This document shows positions 41,968-51,385 of a stretch of DNA of 64,000 bases, piece after piece. How positions within the stretch are numbered: the first letter of the stretch is position 1; every line of letters begins with the position of its first letter. The stretch lies in contig NZ_APND01000005.1 in assembly GCF_040361215.1 (NCBI RefSeq), forward strand, positions 248,001 through 312,000. Direction: 5' to 3'. The DNA comes from Salinisphaera dokdonensis. Lineage in GTDB: Bacteria; Pseudomonadota; Gammaproteobacteria; Nevskiales; Salinisphaeraceae. The notes below the pieces were generated by a model. It had not been told where the DNA came from and did no database searches. It worked only from the letters and a program-made list of their open reading frames with translations. Both the position numbers and the translations under genes were made by a program.

Positions 41968-43068
41968 CTACCTCGTGTGTCCAAGCTCTTGATCGCCGGC
42001 CGGCACGTCCACGCCAAGCTCCAGGCCCAGGGCCTGATACCAGCGCAGGTAGCGGTCGGCCATCGCGGCCGCAGTATACGCGAGCGATTTTTCGCTCGCC
42101 GCATTGGCCAGACGATAGGCCAGCTCGTCGTCGTCGCGAAGCCGCTGGAGCGCATCGGCCAGGGCTTGGGGCGAGCGCGGCGGCACGAGCAAACCATTGT
42201 CCTCGTCGCTCACGATATCGGGAATGCCGTCCACGTTGCTGGCCACGATCGGCAGCCCGGCGTACATGGCATCGAGCAACGCCGAACCCAGGCCCTCATG
42301 CACCGACGGGAAGGCGAAGATATCGAACGCGCCCAGGTGATCGCCGACGTTGTCGACATGCCCGGTAAACCGGATCGCGTCATTGTCGTCCGCGAGCGCG
42401 CGCAGCATCGCTTCGTCGCGCCCGCCGCCGACCAGTACAAAACGCCAGTCGGGATCACGCGCGGACAGGATATGTGCGGCTGCGATCAAGTCGCGCTGGC
42501 CTTTCTGACTGTCGTCGAGTGCACCAACGTGGCCGACCACGCAACCGCCGCCGAACTCAGAACGCAAGGCCGCAGCAGCCACCCGGTCGACCTGAAAGCT
42601 GCCGGCCGCGCTGGGGATACGCTCGGTTGACGTCCCCGGCGCGTACGCCTGCACGACTCGGTCGATTGCACGCGAAAGTACCGCGACGCCGCGCGCCTTG
42701 CGATACATGCGTCGGGTGAGCCAGCTCGCCGACGGAACGTTGTCGACCCGCCTGGTGAAGACATAATCACAGCCAACGAGGGTATGCGCGGCATGGGCGA
42801 AGTGCGCGCCCTTGCCATCGTGCGCGTGCAGAAAATCGCCGCGGACTTCACGTGCGTTCAGGGCAAATGGCTTGCCGATGGGCAGCCGCTCGAGGTCGGG
42901 CACGTCGGCGAGGCGCGCATGCAACGGCTCGTTGTGCCGCAACACCACCCGCTGACGCACACCGCGGGCCGCAAGTTCGCGAATCAAAAGCTCTGTCTGA
43001 CGTTCGCCGCCACGAAAGCCCCGGGCGAGATTGACGTGGGTCAGGCGCGTTGCACGGCGTTCGCTCAT
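41968..43068 (-). CDS. Glycosyltransferase family 4 (LPS core/O-antigen type)
   Basis: Cytoplasmic GT-B glycosyltransferase (366 aa). N-terminal HVNLARGFRGGERQTELLIRELA is a common start for LPS glycosyltransferases. The donor site in the C-terminal half reads FAFPSVHEGLGSALLDAMYAG with the usual Glu, followed by LPIVASNVDGIPDIV. ATG 43068 has AGGGAGA just upstream. It is cotranscribed with hldD, so an inner-core sugar transfer is likely; the donor sugar is not readable. Confidence 0.9.
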   Translation of the reverse strand: MSERRATRLTHVNLARGFRGGERQTELLIRELAARGVRQRVVLRHNEPLHARLADVPDLERLPIGKPFALNAREVRGDFLHAHDGKGAHFAHAAHTLVGCDYVFTRRVDNVPSASWLTRRMYRKARGVAVLSRAIDRVVQAYAPGTSTERIPSAAGSFQVDRVAAAALRSEFGGGCVVGHVGALDDSQKGQRDLIAAAHILSARDPDWRFVLVGGGRDEAMLRALADDNDAIRFTGHVDNVGDHLGAFDIFAFPSVHEGLGSALLDAMYAGLPIVASNVDGIPDIVSDEDNGLLVPPRSPQALADALQRLRDDDELAYRLANAASEKSLAYTAAAMADRYLRWYQALGLELGVDVPAGDQELGHTR

Positions 43069-43143
43069 GCTCTCCCTTTTCGTGCACGCGGCCGGCAACG
43101 GCCGCCGTCGGGCACGTATTGTGCCCGCCCCGATCGCTGTGGG

Positions 43144-45927
43144 CTAATCGCTCTCGGCAGCCGCGGCGTGGCCCGCGACCCAGCTCTGCCAAAGCGCGGC
43201 AACGCCGTCGCGCAGTTCGCGCATCTCGTCGGCGTGCATCATCGCGCGGTTACGCTGCAACGAATCCGCGTGGATACGCTGACGATAAAGGCGATAGGCA
43301 CGTGTAAGTGTCTTCACATCATCGTAAGTGGCAATGCCCCCCGACTCGAGCGTTTCCAGCACACGGATGGCATCAGTGAAACGCAGCAGCTCCGGGCAGT
43401 CATGCCCGTAACGAAGCGCCGAGAACTGAGCGATGAATTCGATATCGATCAGCCCACCCGCCATCTGCTTGACGTCGAGCCAGTCCCCACTGGTCTCATC
43501 CTTCACCTTGCGCATGCGGTCGCGCATGTTGCAGACCTCGCGGGCCAGCCGGCCGACGTCGCGCTCGCGCCCGAGTACCTCGCGGCGAATCTCCGCAAAG
43601 CGTTCGCCAACGCCGGCATGGCCGCTCACATGCCGCGCCCGCACGAGCGCCTGATGTTCCCAGGTCCACGCCTGCTCGTTCTGGTAGCGCGCGAACGCAT
43701 CGATATGGGTGACCATCATGCCGGCCTTGCCGCTCGGGCGAAGACGCATGTCGATCTCATAGACGCGCCCGGCCGCGGTCTGGGTGCTCAACACATGAAT
43801 GAGGCGCTGGGCCAGCCGGGTGAAGAAGGCCTGATGGGTGAGCGTGCGATCGCCATCGGTCATGGCCTCTGTCTTGCCTGCGTAGACGAAGACCAGGTCG
43901 AGATCAGAGGTATAGCCAAGCTCCAACCCACCGAGCTTGCCGTACGCCACGATCGCGAAGGGTGCACGCTCGCCGTTGTCGTCGCGGGGCGTGCCGTAAC
44001 GGCGTGTCATCTGGTGCCATGCCATTTCCAGCGCGGCATCGAGCACGACCTCGGCCAGTTCGGTGAGATGATCCGACACGATCATCAGCGGCATGGAGTT
44101 GCTGACGTCGGCGGCCGCGATCCGCAGGCTGGCGCTTTGCTTGAAGCGCCGCAGCGTATCCATGCGTAATTCGAGATCGTCCGCGTCGATCGCGGCGAGA
44201 TCCTGCTCGAGATTCTCGGCCAGCTCGGCACGCCGTGGCGGCTTATAAAGCTGGCGCGGGTCGAGGAGACTATCCAGTAACGCCGGTTGCTCGCGGATGC
44301 GGCTGGTAATCCAGTCGCTCGCGGCGCACAGACGCATGAGGGTCGACAGCGCTGCAGGATGCTCGACCAGCAATGCCATATAGGTACTGCGGCCAATGAT
44401 CGCCGACAGCACACTGATCGTGCGGGCCAGCGACTTGTCCGGGTCCGACGCCCGCGCCGCGGCACCGAAAAGCAACGGAATAAGCCGCGCGATCCAGCGA
44501 CGACCACGGTCCTCCAACGAGCGATACAGGCTCTGGTCCTGCATTTCGGCGAGCGCGTCGCGCACCGCGTCGATATCCTTGATGCCATACTCGGCCAGTA
44601 ACTCTCGGGCGGCATCATCGTCCAGATCGCCGTCCCAGAACGCACTCAGGGCCTGGCTTTCCTGATCGCGACCGGTATCGTCCGCCTGGGGCGAGACGAA
44701 CACCTGCTCAAAGGCCTGATGTACGCCTTCTCGGGTTTCCTGCATGGCCTCGGCGAACGTCGACCAGTCGTCATAGTCCATCGACTCGGCGAGAGCCGCC
44801 CTGGCCTCAGCGGTTTCGGGCAGGTCGTGGGTCTGGCGATCATCCGCCATCTGCAGTCGATTCTCGGCGCGGCGCAGAAAGCGGTACGCTCGTTCGAGCT
44901 CACGGGCGGTATGCTCGGGCAGATGATCATCGCTGGCCAGACGCGCCAGCGTGGGAAGCAGGCGATTGTCCTGTAGCGACGGCTCCTGGCCACCACGGAT
45001 GAGCTGAAACGCCTGAACGATGAACTCGACCTCGCGGATACCGCCACTGCCGAGCTTGATGTTGTCCTGCAGTTCAGCTCGCACGACCTGACGGTCGATG
45101 AGCGCCTTCATGTCGCGGATAGATTCGAAGGTGCCGTAGTCGAGATAACGGCGATAGACGAACGGCTTGAGACGACGGATCAACTGCGCGCCACCATCCA
45201 GATCGCCCGCTACCGGGCGTGCCTTTACCCAGGCATAACGCTCCCATTCACGCCCATGGGCCTGATAGTAGTTCTCCATCGCCCCGATGCTGGCGGTCAG
45301 CGCGCCGGCGTCGCCGAATGGGCGGAGACGCGTATCCACGCGATAGGCGAAACCTTCGCCCGTGGTCTCGCTCAGATTCTGCACCACGCGCCGTGCAACG
45401 CGCTTGAAGTAGCCGTCGGCATCGAGTGTGCGATCGCCGTCCGACTCGCCGGGGGCGCGATAGGCAAAGATCAGATCGATATCCGAGGAGAAATTCAGCT
45501 CGCCGCCGCCGAGCTTGCCCATGCCGATCACGATCATCTGCTGGGCATTGCCATCGGCATCGAGCAAGCGGCCATAGCGCTTCGCCACCTCGCGTTCGGC
45601 TTCCTGCAAGGCGGCCTCGATACAGCGATCCGCAAGCCGTGACAGCCCATCGAGGGTGGTTTCGAGCGTGTCGATATCGGCCAAGTCGCGCCAGGCGATC
45701 ACGGCCATGGTTTCGTTCCGATAAGCGCGCAGCGCGGCCATGAAGTCTTCTCGCTCGGCATCCGGCGCATCGTCGACAACCAGCTCGTGCGCCGCATCCA
45801 GCCGTCCGTCTTCAGCGAGCGCATCCAGCCGCTCACCATGGGTTTCGCACCAGTCGGCAAGAAAGCCACTCCAGCGTCCGATGCGGGCGAGCGTGTCGTT
45901 GATGGCGGGCGATTCAGAAGCGGTCAT
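43144..45927 (-). CDS. glnE: Glutamine synthetase adenylyltransferase / deadenylylase
   Basis: Bifunctional enzyme (927 aa) that adenylylates and deadenylylates glutamine synthetase in response to PII. Two nucleotidyltransferase cores are seen: VIGMGKLGGGELNFSSDIDL in the N-terminal half and IVAYGKLGGLELGYTSDLDL in the C-terminal half, each with the paired Asp metal ligands. Each is followed by its helical regulatory part. The length is slightly below the E. coli protein. It is transcribed alone, leftward. Confidence 0.96.
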   Translation of the reverse strand: MTASESPAINDTLARIGRWSGFLADWCETHGERLDALAEDGRLDAAHELVVDDAPDAEREDFMAALRAYRNETMAVIAWRDLADIDTLETTLDGLSRLADRCIEAALQEAEREVAKRYGRLLDADGNAQQMIVIGMGKLGGGELNFSSDIDLIFAYRAPGESDGDRTLDADGYFKRVARRVVQNLSETTGEGFAYRVDTRLRPFGDAGALTASIGAMENYYQAHGREWERYAWVKARPVAGDLDGGAQLIRRLKPFVYRRYLDYGTFESIRDMKALIDRQVVRAELQDNIKLGSGGIREVEFIVQAFQLIRGGQEPSLQDNRLLPTLARLASDDHLPEHTARELERAYRFLRRAENRLQMADDRQTHDLPETAEARAALAESMDYDDWSTFAEAMQETREGVHQAFEQVFVSPQADDTGRDQESQALSAFWDGDLDDDAARELLAEYGIKDIDAVRDALAEMQDQSLYRSLEDRGRRWIARLIPLLFGAAARASDPDKSLARTISVLSAIIGRSTYMALLVEHPAALSTLMRLCAASDWITSRIREQPALLDSLLDPRQLYKPPRRAELAENLEQDLAAIDADDLELRMDTLRRFKQSASLRIAAADVSNSMPLMIVSDHLTELAEVVLDAALEMAWHQMTRRYGTPRDDNGERAPFAIVAYGKLGGLELGYTSDLDLVFVYAGKTEAMTDGDRTLTHQAFFTRLAQRLIHVLSTQTAAGRVYEIDMRLRPSGKAGMMVTHIDAFARYQNEQAWTWEHQALVRARHVSGHAGVGERFAEIRREVLGRERDVGRLAREVCNMRDRMRKVKDETSGDWLDVKQMAGGLIDIEFIAQFSALRYGHDCPELLRFTDAIRVLETLESGGIATYDDVKTLTRAYRLYRQRIHADSLQRNRAMMHADEMRELRDGVAALWQSWVAGHAAAAESD

Positions 45928-46024
45928 GCGTTGTCCTTGAGGTCAACCTGGATCCAGAGAGCGGCAGGCGGGATCAGCCTAGCGGCAAGCCGCACTTATT
46001 GCATACCGGGCGCAAACGCCACGC

Positions 46025-46051
46025 ATAAAAAAGCCCCGCCGAAGCGGGGCT
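46025..46051 (-). terminator. Rho-independent terminator of groESL
   Basis: An eight-base stem AGCCCCGC/GCGGGGCT with a TTCG-type tetraloop (46032-46051) is followed on the minus strand by TTTTTTA. It lies about 50 bases past the groEL stop. Confidence 0.88.
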
Positions 46052-46099
46052 CTTTGTTCACGCGGGATGGTTATCCCATGGGCGTGGAACGGCGATGAT

Positions 46100-47749
46100 C
46101 TACATCATGCCGCCCATGCCGCCCATGCCACCCATGCCGCCCATATCCGGGGCACCGCCCTTGTCGTCCTCTTCGGGGACGTCGGCAACGGCTGCCTCGG
46201 TGGTAAGCATCAGGCTGGCAATGGACGCTGCGTTCTGCAGCGCGGTACGGCTGACCTTCGTCGGATCGAGAATACCCATCGCGACCATGTCACCGTACTC
46301 ACCAGTGGCCGCGTTGTAGCCGTAGTTGCCTTCCTTGGAAAGCACTTCGTTGACTACGACGGACGGCTCGGCACCGCTGTTGAACACGATCTGGCGCAGG
46401 GGCTCTTCGACCGCACGACGCAGGATACGGATGCCCGCTTCCTGGTCCGGGTTGTCGCCCTTGGCCTTCTCGACCGCCTTGAGGGTGCGAAGCAGCGCTA
46501 CGCCACCGCCGGGCACGATGCCTTCTTCGACGGCTGCACGGGTGGCGTGCAGGGCGTCTTCGACACGCGCCTTCTTCTCTTTCATCTCGACTTCGGTAGC
46601 GGCACCGACCTTGATCAGCGCCACGCCGCCGGCGAGCTTGGCCACGCGTTCCTGCAGCTTCTCCTTGTCGTAGTCCGAGGAGCTTTCCTCGATCTGCGCA
46701 CGGATCTGCTTGATGCGCGCTTCGATATCCTTGTTGGAGCCCGAACCATCGATGACGGTGGTGTTCTCCTTGGAGATCTGAACCTTCTTGGCTTCGCCGA
46801 GATCATCCAGCGTGGCCTTCTCGAGGCTCATGCCGAGATCTTCCGAGATCACGGTGCCGCCGGTCAGCACGGCCATGTCTTCCAGCATCGCCTTGCGACG
46901 ATCGCCGAAGCCAGGCGCCTTCACAGCTGCGACCTTGACGATGCCACGCATGTTGTTGACCACCAGCGTCGCCAGGGCTTCGCCCTCGACGTCTTCGGAG
47001 ATGATCATCAGCGGGCGGTTGGCCTTGGCCACGTTCTCGAGCAGCGGAAGCATCTCGCGGATGTTGGAGATCTTCTTGTCATGAAGAAGGATGTACGGGT
47101 TTTCCAGCTCGGCCTGCATCGTCTGGTTGTCGGTGACGAAGTACGGCGAGAGGTAACCGCGATCGAACTGCATGCCTTCGACGACGTCCAGTTCGTTGGA
47201 CAGGCCGGAGCCTTCCTCGACCGTGATCACGCCTTCCTTGCCGACCTTGTTCATCGCGTCGGCGATGATCTTGCCGATGTCGGCGTCGGAGTTGGCCGAG
47301 ATCGAGCCGACCTGGGCGATCGCCTTCTCGTCGTCACACGGCTTGGACAGCTTGGCCAGTTCCTCGACGGCCGCATCCACAGCCTTGTCGATGCCACGCT
47401 TGAGATCCATCGGGTTCATGCCGGCGGACACGGCCTTCACGCCTTCGCGAACGATGGCCTGGGCCAGAACCGTAGCGGTCGTGGTGCCGTCGCCGGCGAT
47501 GTCGGAGGTCTTGGAAGCGACTTCCTTGACCATCTGCACGCCCATGTTCTCGAACTTGTCGTCCAGTTCGATTTCCTTGGCAACCGACACACCGTCCTTG
47601 GTGATCGTCGGCGCGCCGAAGCTCTTGTCGAGCACGACGTTGCGGCCCTTCGGGCCGAGCGTGACTTTTACTGCATTCGCGAGCGTGTTGACGCCGCGGA
47701 CCAGACGCGAGCGCGCGTCTTCGCCAAAACGTACTTCTTTAGCTGCCAT
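46100..47749 (-). CDS. groEL: Chaperonin GroEL
   Basis: 60-kDa chaperonin (549 aa). Landmarks: MAAKEVRFGEDARSRLVRGV at the N-terminus, TLGPKGRNVVLDKSFG, the ATP-site GDGTTTATVLAQAI, and VEEGIVPGGGVALLR. The C-terminus is the usual flexible Gly-Gly-Met repeat ending in GGMM. It folds proteins in the cytoplasm with GroES, encoded 57 bases upstream. Heat control is suggested by the sigma-32 promoter in front of groES. Confidence 0.98.
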   Translation of the reverse strand: MAAKEVRFGEDARSRLVRGVNTLANAVKVTLGPKGRNVVLDKSFGAPTITKDGVSVAKEIELDDKFENMGVQMVKEVASKTSDIAGDGTTTATVLAQAIVREGVKAVSAGMNPMDLKRGIDKAVDAAVEELAKLSKPCDDEKAIAQVGSISANSDADIGKIIADAMNKVGKEGVITVEEGSGLSNELDVVEGMQFDRGYLSPYFVTDNQTMQAELENPYILLHDKKISNIREMLPLLENVAKANRPLMIISEDVEGEALATLVVNNMRGIVKVAAVKAPGFGDRRKAMLEDMAVLTGGTVISEDLGMSLEKATLDDLGEAKKVQISKENTTVIDGSGSNKDIEARIKQIRAQIEESSSDYDKEKLQERVAKLAGGVALIKVGAATEVEMKEKKARVEDALHATRAAVEEGIVPGGGVALLRTLKAVEKAKGDNPDQEAGIRILRRAVEEPLRQIVFNSGAEPSVVVNEVLSKEGNYGYNAATGEYGDMVAMGILDPTKVSRTALQNAASIASLMLTTEAAVADVPEEDDKGGAPDMGGMGGMGGMGGMM

Positions 47750-47806
47750 TGCTAGCTTCCCCTAATACTTGTTCGATAACGGTGGACAGGAGTGGACCGG
47801 CCTGTT

Positions 47807-48094
47807 TCAGGCCACCACCGCCAAGATGTCGTCTTCACGCATTACCACGACTTCGTCACCGTCGATCTTGATTTCGGTGCCCGAGAACTTGCCGAACATG
47901 ACTTTGTCGCCGACCTTGACTTCAGGTTTGCGGGTTTCGCCATTGTCCAGCGGTTTGCCGTTGCCTACGGCGACGACTTCACCACGCTGCGGCTTCTCGG
48001 CCGCGGTGTCGGGAATGACGATCCCACCGGCCGTCTTCTGCTCTTCCTCGAGCCGTTTGATGACGACGCGGTCATGTAAAGGACGGATATTCAT
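47807..48094 (-). CDS. groES: Co-chaperonin GroES
   Basis: 10-kDa lid of the GroEL chamber (95 aa). MNIRPLHDRVVIKRLEEEQKT and the mobile-loop region TAGGIVIPDTAAEKPQ-like segment are typical, and the chain ends VVMREDDILAVV. ATG 48094 has GGAGAAGGG upstream; the longer frame to 48130 is not supported. First gene of the groESL operon. Confidence 0.98.
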   Translation of the reverse strand: MNIRPLHDRVVIKRLEEEQKTAGGIVIPDTAAEKPQRGEVVAVGNGKPLDNGETRKPEVKVGDKVMFGKFSGTEIKIDGDEVVVMREDDILAVVA

Positions 48095-48203
48095 GCCACC
48101 CTTCTCCTCGAAACGTTGGTTGTAGATCAAATGTCCTGCCCGACGTGCCGGATCGACCGCCGGGCGAGACCGCCACCATTGACGGTCTCAATCACCGCCA
48201 TTG

Positions 48204-48229
48204 ATGCGGGCACCCCAGACCCTTTCAAG
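48204..48229 (-). promoter_or_regulatory. Sigma-32 heat-shock promoter of groESL
   Basis: On the minus strand CTTGAAA (48223-48229) is followed after 12 bases by CCCGCAT (48204-48210), close to the RpoH consensus CTTGAAA-N12-14-CCCCATNT. Transcription would start near 48196, about 100 bases before groES. No CIRCE operator was seen. Confidence 0.75.
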
Positions 48230-48385
48230 AGCGCGCCCGGTTTTTTTTATCCTGACCAGGGTTATGGAAGCCCCTGACCGAGCTGCGAATTTGAAAGGGC
48301 GCCTTGTCACTTTGCAGTGCAACATTTATCTTGTTCGCATCAATCAACCGCGCCGGCATTTCGCTCGGCGAACTCTGGAGGAGTC

Positions 48386-49672
48386 ATGGCAGACAACATG
48401 CCGCGTCGCGTCGCCATCATCGGTGGTGCACGTATTCCCTTCTGTCGCTCGAATACCAAGTATTCCCATCAGTCCAACAAGGACTTGCTGACAGCCTCGT
48501 TCAAAGCGCTGTCCGAGAAGTACAAGCTCGCCGGCAAGCAGATCGGCGAAGTCGCCGCCGGCGCGGTGCTCAAGCATTCGCGCGATTTCAATCTGGCCCG
48601 CGAAGCGGTGCTGGGAACGGATCTCGATCCGCATACCCCGGCGTTCGACGTGCAGCAAGCCTGCGGCACCAGCCTTGAGGCCACGCTTCTACTGGCCAAC
48701 AAGATCGCCATGGGCCAGATCGAATCCGGTATTGCCGGCGGCGTGGACACGACCTCCGATGCGCCGATCGCGCTCAACGAGGATCTGCGCAAGATCCTGC
48801 TCGACGTCAACCGCGCCAAGACCGGTACCGAGCGTGCGCGCCTGTTCGCCAAACTGCGCCCGCGCCATCTCGTACCGAGCTTCCCCGGCGTCGGCGAGCC
48901 GCGCACCGGCCTGTCCATGGGTGAGCACTGCGAGCTCATGGCCAAGGAATGGAAGATCTCGCGCAAGGCGCAGGACGAACTGGCCGTCGCCAGCCACAAG
49001 AACGCCGCCCAGGCCTATGTGGACGGTTTCTATGACGACCTCGTCTTCCCGTACCTCGGCGTCGAGCGCGACAACAACCTGCGCGCCGATACCAGTGTCG
49101 ACCAGATGGCCAAGCTCAAGCCAGCCTTCGACAAGGAAAACGGCACCCTGACCGCGGCCAACTCCACCCCGCTGACCGACGGCGCCTCCAGCGTGCTGCT
49201 CACCAGCGAGGAATACGCCGAGGAACACGGCCTGCCGGTGCTCGCCTACTTCACGCCGTATTCGCGTACCGCGGCGGTCGACTTCGTCGACGGTGGCGAA
49301 GGCCTGCTGATGTCACCGACCTATGCCGTGGCCGACATGCTCGACGCCGCCGGCCTGACCCTGCAGGACTTCGACTTCTACGAGATCCACGAAGCCTTTG
49401 CCGCACAGGTGCTGTGCACGCTCAAGGCCTGGGAGTCCAAGAAGTACTGCAAGGAGCGTCTCGGTCGAGACACGCCGCTGGGTTCCATCGATACCGCCAA
49501 GCTCAACGTCAAGGGCTCGTCGGTCGCACTCGGCCACCCGTTCGCCGCGACCGGCACCCGGATCGTGGCCACGCTGGCCAAGATTCTCGACGAGAATGGC
49601 GGCGGTCGCGGCCTGATCTCGATCTGTGCTGCTGGCGGTCAGGGCGTGACTGCGATTCTGGAAAAGCCGTAA
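48386..49672 (+). CDS. Thiolase (acetyl-CoA C-acyltransferase)
   Basis: Degradative/biosynthetic thiolase (428 aa) that condenses or cleaves acyl-CoA. The nucleophile Cys is in DVQQACGTSLEA. The two C-terminal catalytic motifs are EIHEAFAAQV and ALGHPFAATGTRI, and the second Cys is in SICAAGGQG. The length and N-terminus PRRVAIIGGARIPFC resemble FadI-like thiolases, but no fadJ neighbour exists, so the acyl-chain specificity is open. ATG 48386 has GGAGG four bases upstream. It is divergent from groESL and has its own terminator. Confidence 0.92.
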   Translation: MADNMPRRVAIIGGARIPFCRSNTKYSHQSNKDLLTASFKALSEKYKLAGKQIGEVAAGAVLKHSRDFNLAREAVLGTDLDPHTPAFDVQQACGTSLEATLLLANKIAMGQIESGIAGGVDTTSDAPIALNEDLRKILLDVNRAKTGTERARLFAKLRPRHLVPSFPGVGEPRTGLSMGEHCELMAKEWKISRKAQDELAVASHKNAAQAYVDGFYDDLVFPYLGVERDNNLRADTSVDQMAKLKPAFDKENGTLTAANSTPLTDGASSVLLTSEEYAEEHGLPVLAYFTPYSRTAAVDFVDGGEGLLMSPTYAVADMLDAAGLTLQDFDFYEIHEAFAAQVLCTLKAWESKKYCKERLGRDTPLGSIDTAKLNVKGSSVALGHPFAATGTRIVATLAKILDENGGGRGLISICAAGGQGVTAILEKP

Positions 49673-49999
49673 TCTCGAAAGACGACTGATCCGGCATCAC
49701 TGCCACATGAAAGGCGGGCCTTCGGGCCCGCTTTTTCTTTGTCTGGTCGCCGCGTTGCACGCCCTTGTTACGGCGATACGGGACACACCCGCACAAAGAT
49801 GGCAGGATAACGACAAGCCGTTTTCAACGAACGGTATTGGGGGTAAAACACGCGTATTCCGGCCTCGCTCACCCTTCGAGTGTGAGTTGAACCGAGCTGG
49901 AAAACCGCTGCAGCAGATACGGCGCTGGCCGCGCCGTCGGGGAGCAACAGGAATGAACAAGCGAGCGATCGTCGTAACTGTCGAACGGATGGTGTGGGT
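49673..49999. other. Intergenic region between thiolase and NSS transporter genes
   Basis: About 325 bases. It holds the thiolase terminator at its left end; the rest shows no gene or confident promoter. A weak CTCAC/GTGAG inverted repeat lies near 49868-49886. Confidence 0.5.
49714..49740 (+). terminator. Rho-independent terminator of the thiolase gene
   Basis: A seven-base stem GCGGGCC/GGCCCGC with a TTCG loop (49714-49731) is followed by TTTTTCTTT, 40 bases past the stop. Confidence 0.87.
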
Positions 50000-51337
50000 A
50001 TGACTGCCGTACGCGAACATTGGGGCAGCCGGATGGGCTTTATCATGGCCTCCGCGGGTTCGGCGGTTGGCCTCGGTAATGTATGGAAGTTTCCCTACAT
50101 GGCCGGCTCCAATGGCGGCGGCGCGTTCCTCATCATCTATCTGGGCTGCGTGCTGTTCTTCGGCCTGTCGCTGGTGATGGCCGAATTGGCCATCGGACGC
50201 ACGACACAGCTCAACCCGGTGGGCGCCTTCCGCAAGCTCGCCGGACGCAGTTGGTCGGTTGTTGGCGGACTGGGGGTTGCGACCGCTTTCATCATTCTGT
50301 CGTTCTATGTCGTGGTGGCCGGCTGGACGCTGGCTTACGTCGTGTTCATGGCGGCCGATACCTTCGGCGGTCTGAACGTCGATCAGAACACCACCATATT
50401 CACCCAGTTCGTTTCCTCGCCTGTACAACCGCTGGTGTATGCCGCGGTGTTTACGGTCGCGATGATCGGCGTCGTGCTGGGCGGCGTCGCCTCCGGCATC
50501 GAACGCGCATCCAAGTGGCTGATGCCGCTGCTGTTCGTTCTGTTGGTTGTTCTGGCGATCCGCTCCGTCACCCTGCCCGGTGCCGGTGCCGGCATAGCGT
50601 TCTACCTGATGCCCGACTGGAGCCAAGTCACCGCCGGCACCTGGGGCGGCGCGGTGAGCCAGGCGTTCTTCTCGCTGTCGCTGGGCATGGGCGCCATGCT
50701 CACCTACGGCTCGTACATGTCGAATGAGCAGAACCTGCCGCGCGATGCGTCCATGGTCGTAGGCCTGGATACGCTCGTCGCGCTGCTCGCGGGTCTGGTC
50801 ATTCTGCCGGCGGTCTTTTCGGCCGGCCTCGAGCCCGGCGCCGGTGCCGGTCTTACTTTCATGACCCTGCCCGCGGTGTTCGCGGAAATGCCGGCGGGCA
50901 CGATCTTCGGTATCGCCTTCTTCGTACTGCTGGCGATCGCCGCACTGACCTCGGCCGTCTCGCTGCTCGAAGTGGTGGTGAGCTATTTCGTGGACGAGAA
51001 AGGCTTCAGCCGAACCATCGCAGCATCCGGGGCGGGTCTCGTGATTTTCATGATCGGTATTCCCGTGTCCCTTTCGCAGGGCGTCTGGTCAGACGTCACC
51101 ATCGCCGGCAAGAGCTTCCTGGATTTCGCGGACTTCATGACATCGTCCGTGATGATGCCGATCGGCGGCCTGTTCATCGCCCTGTTCGTGGGCTGGTTCA
51201 TGGGCCCGCGTGCGGTCGAGGCACTGAAATCGCATCCCGAACAGTCGATGCCGCTGGCCGGCCTCTGGCTGTTCATCCTGCGCTTCGTGGCACCGCTGGG
51301 CATTGCCTGGATTCTGATTCAGGGCTTTTTCGGCTAA
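50000..51337 (+). CDS. Sodium-dependent transporter, NSS/SNF family
   Basis: Sodium-coupled amino-acid or amine transporter (445 aa, about eleven helices, LeuT fold). The unwound first helix signature reads MASAGSAVGLGNVWKFPYMAGSNGGGAFL-like (region near residues 15-45), followed by FGLSLVMAELAIGR. ATG 50000 gives MTAVREHWGSR; a GTG two codons earlier is possible. The substrate is not predictable, though bacterial relatives move Trp, Leu or other neutral amino acids. An AGCS transporter follows 48 bases later in the same direction. Confidence 0.92.
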   Translation: MTAVREHWGSRMGFIMASAGSAVGLGNVWKFPYMAGSNGGGAFLIIYLGCVLFFGLSLVMAELAIGRTTQLNPVGAFRKLAGRSWSVVGGLGVATAFIILSFYVVVAGWTLAYVVFMAADTFGGLNVDQNTTIFTQFVSSPVQPLVYAAVFTVAMIGVVLGGVASGIERASKWLMPLLFVLLVVLAIRSVTLPGAGAGIAFYLMPDWSQVTAGTWGGAVSQAFFSLSLGMGAMLTYGSYMSNEQNLPRDASMVVGLDTLVALLAGLVILPAVFSAGLEPGAGAGLTFMTLPAVFAEMPAGTIFGIAFFVLLAIAALTSAVSLLEVVVSYFVDEKGFSRTIAASGAGLVIFMIGIPVSLSQGVWSDVTIAGKSFLDFADFMTSSVMMPIGGLFIALFVGWFMGPRAVEALKSHPEQSMPLAGLWLFILRFVAPLGIAWILIQGFFG

Positions 51338-51385
51338 CGTCAATCAATCACGGCCGTTTCACCGTTTTTCCTGGGGGAATCGATC

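Noticed and set aside
46067..47755. A 562-codon plus-strand ORF antisense to the whole of groEL
   Set aside because: GroEL is certain on the minus strand. Long antisense frames are a by-product of high third-position GC. The product is low-complexity in His/Asp/Leu with no family resemblance.
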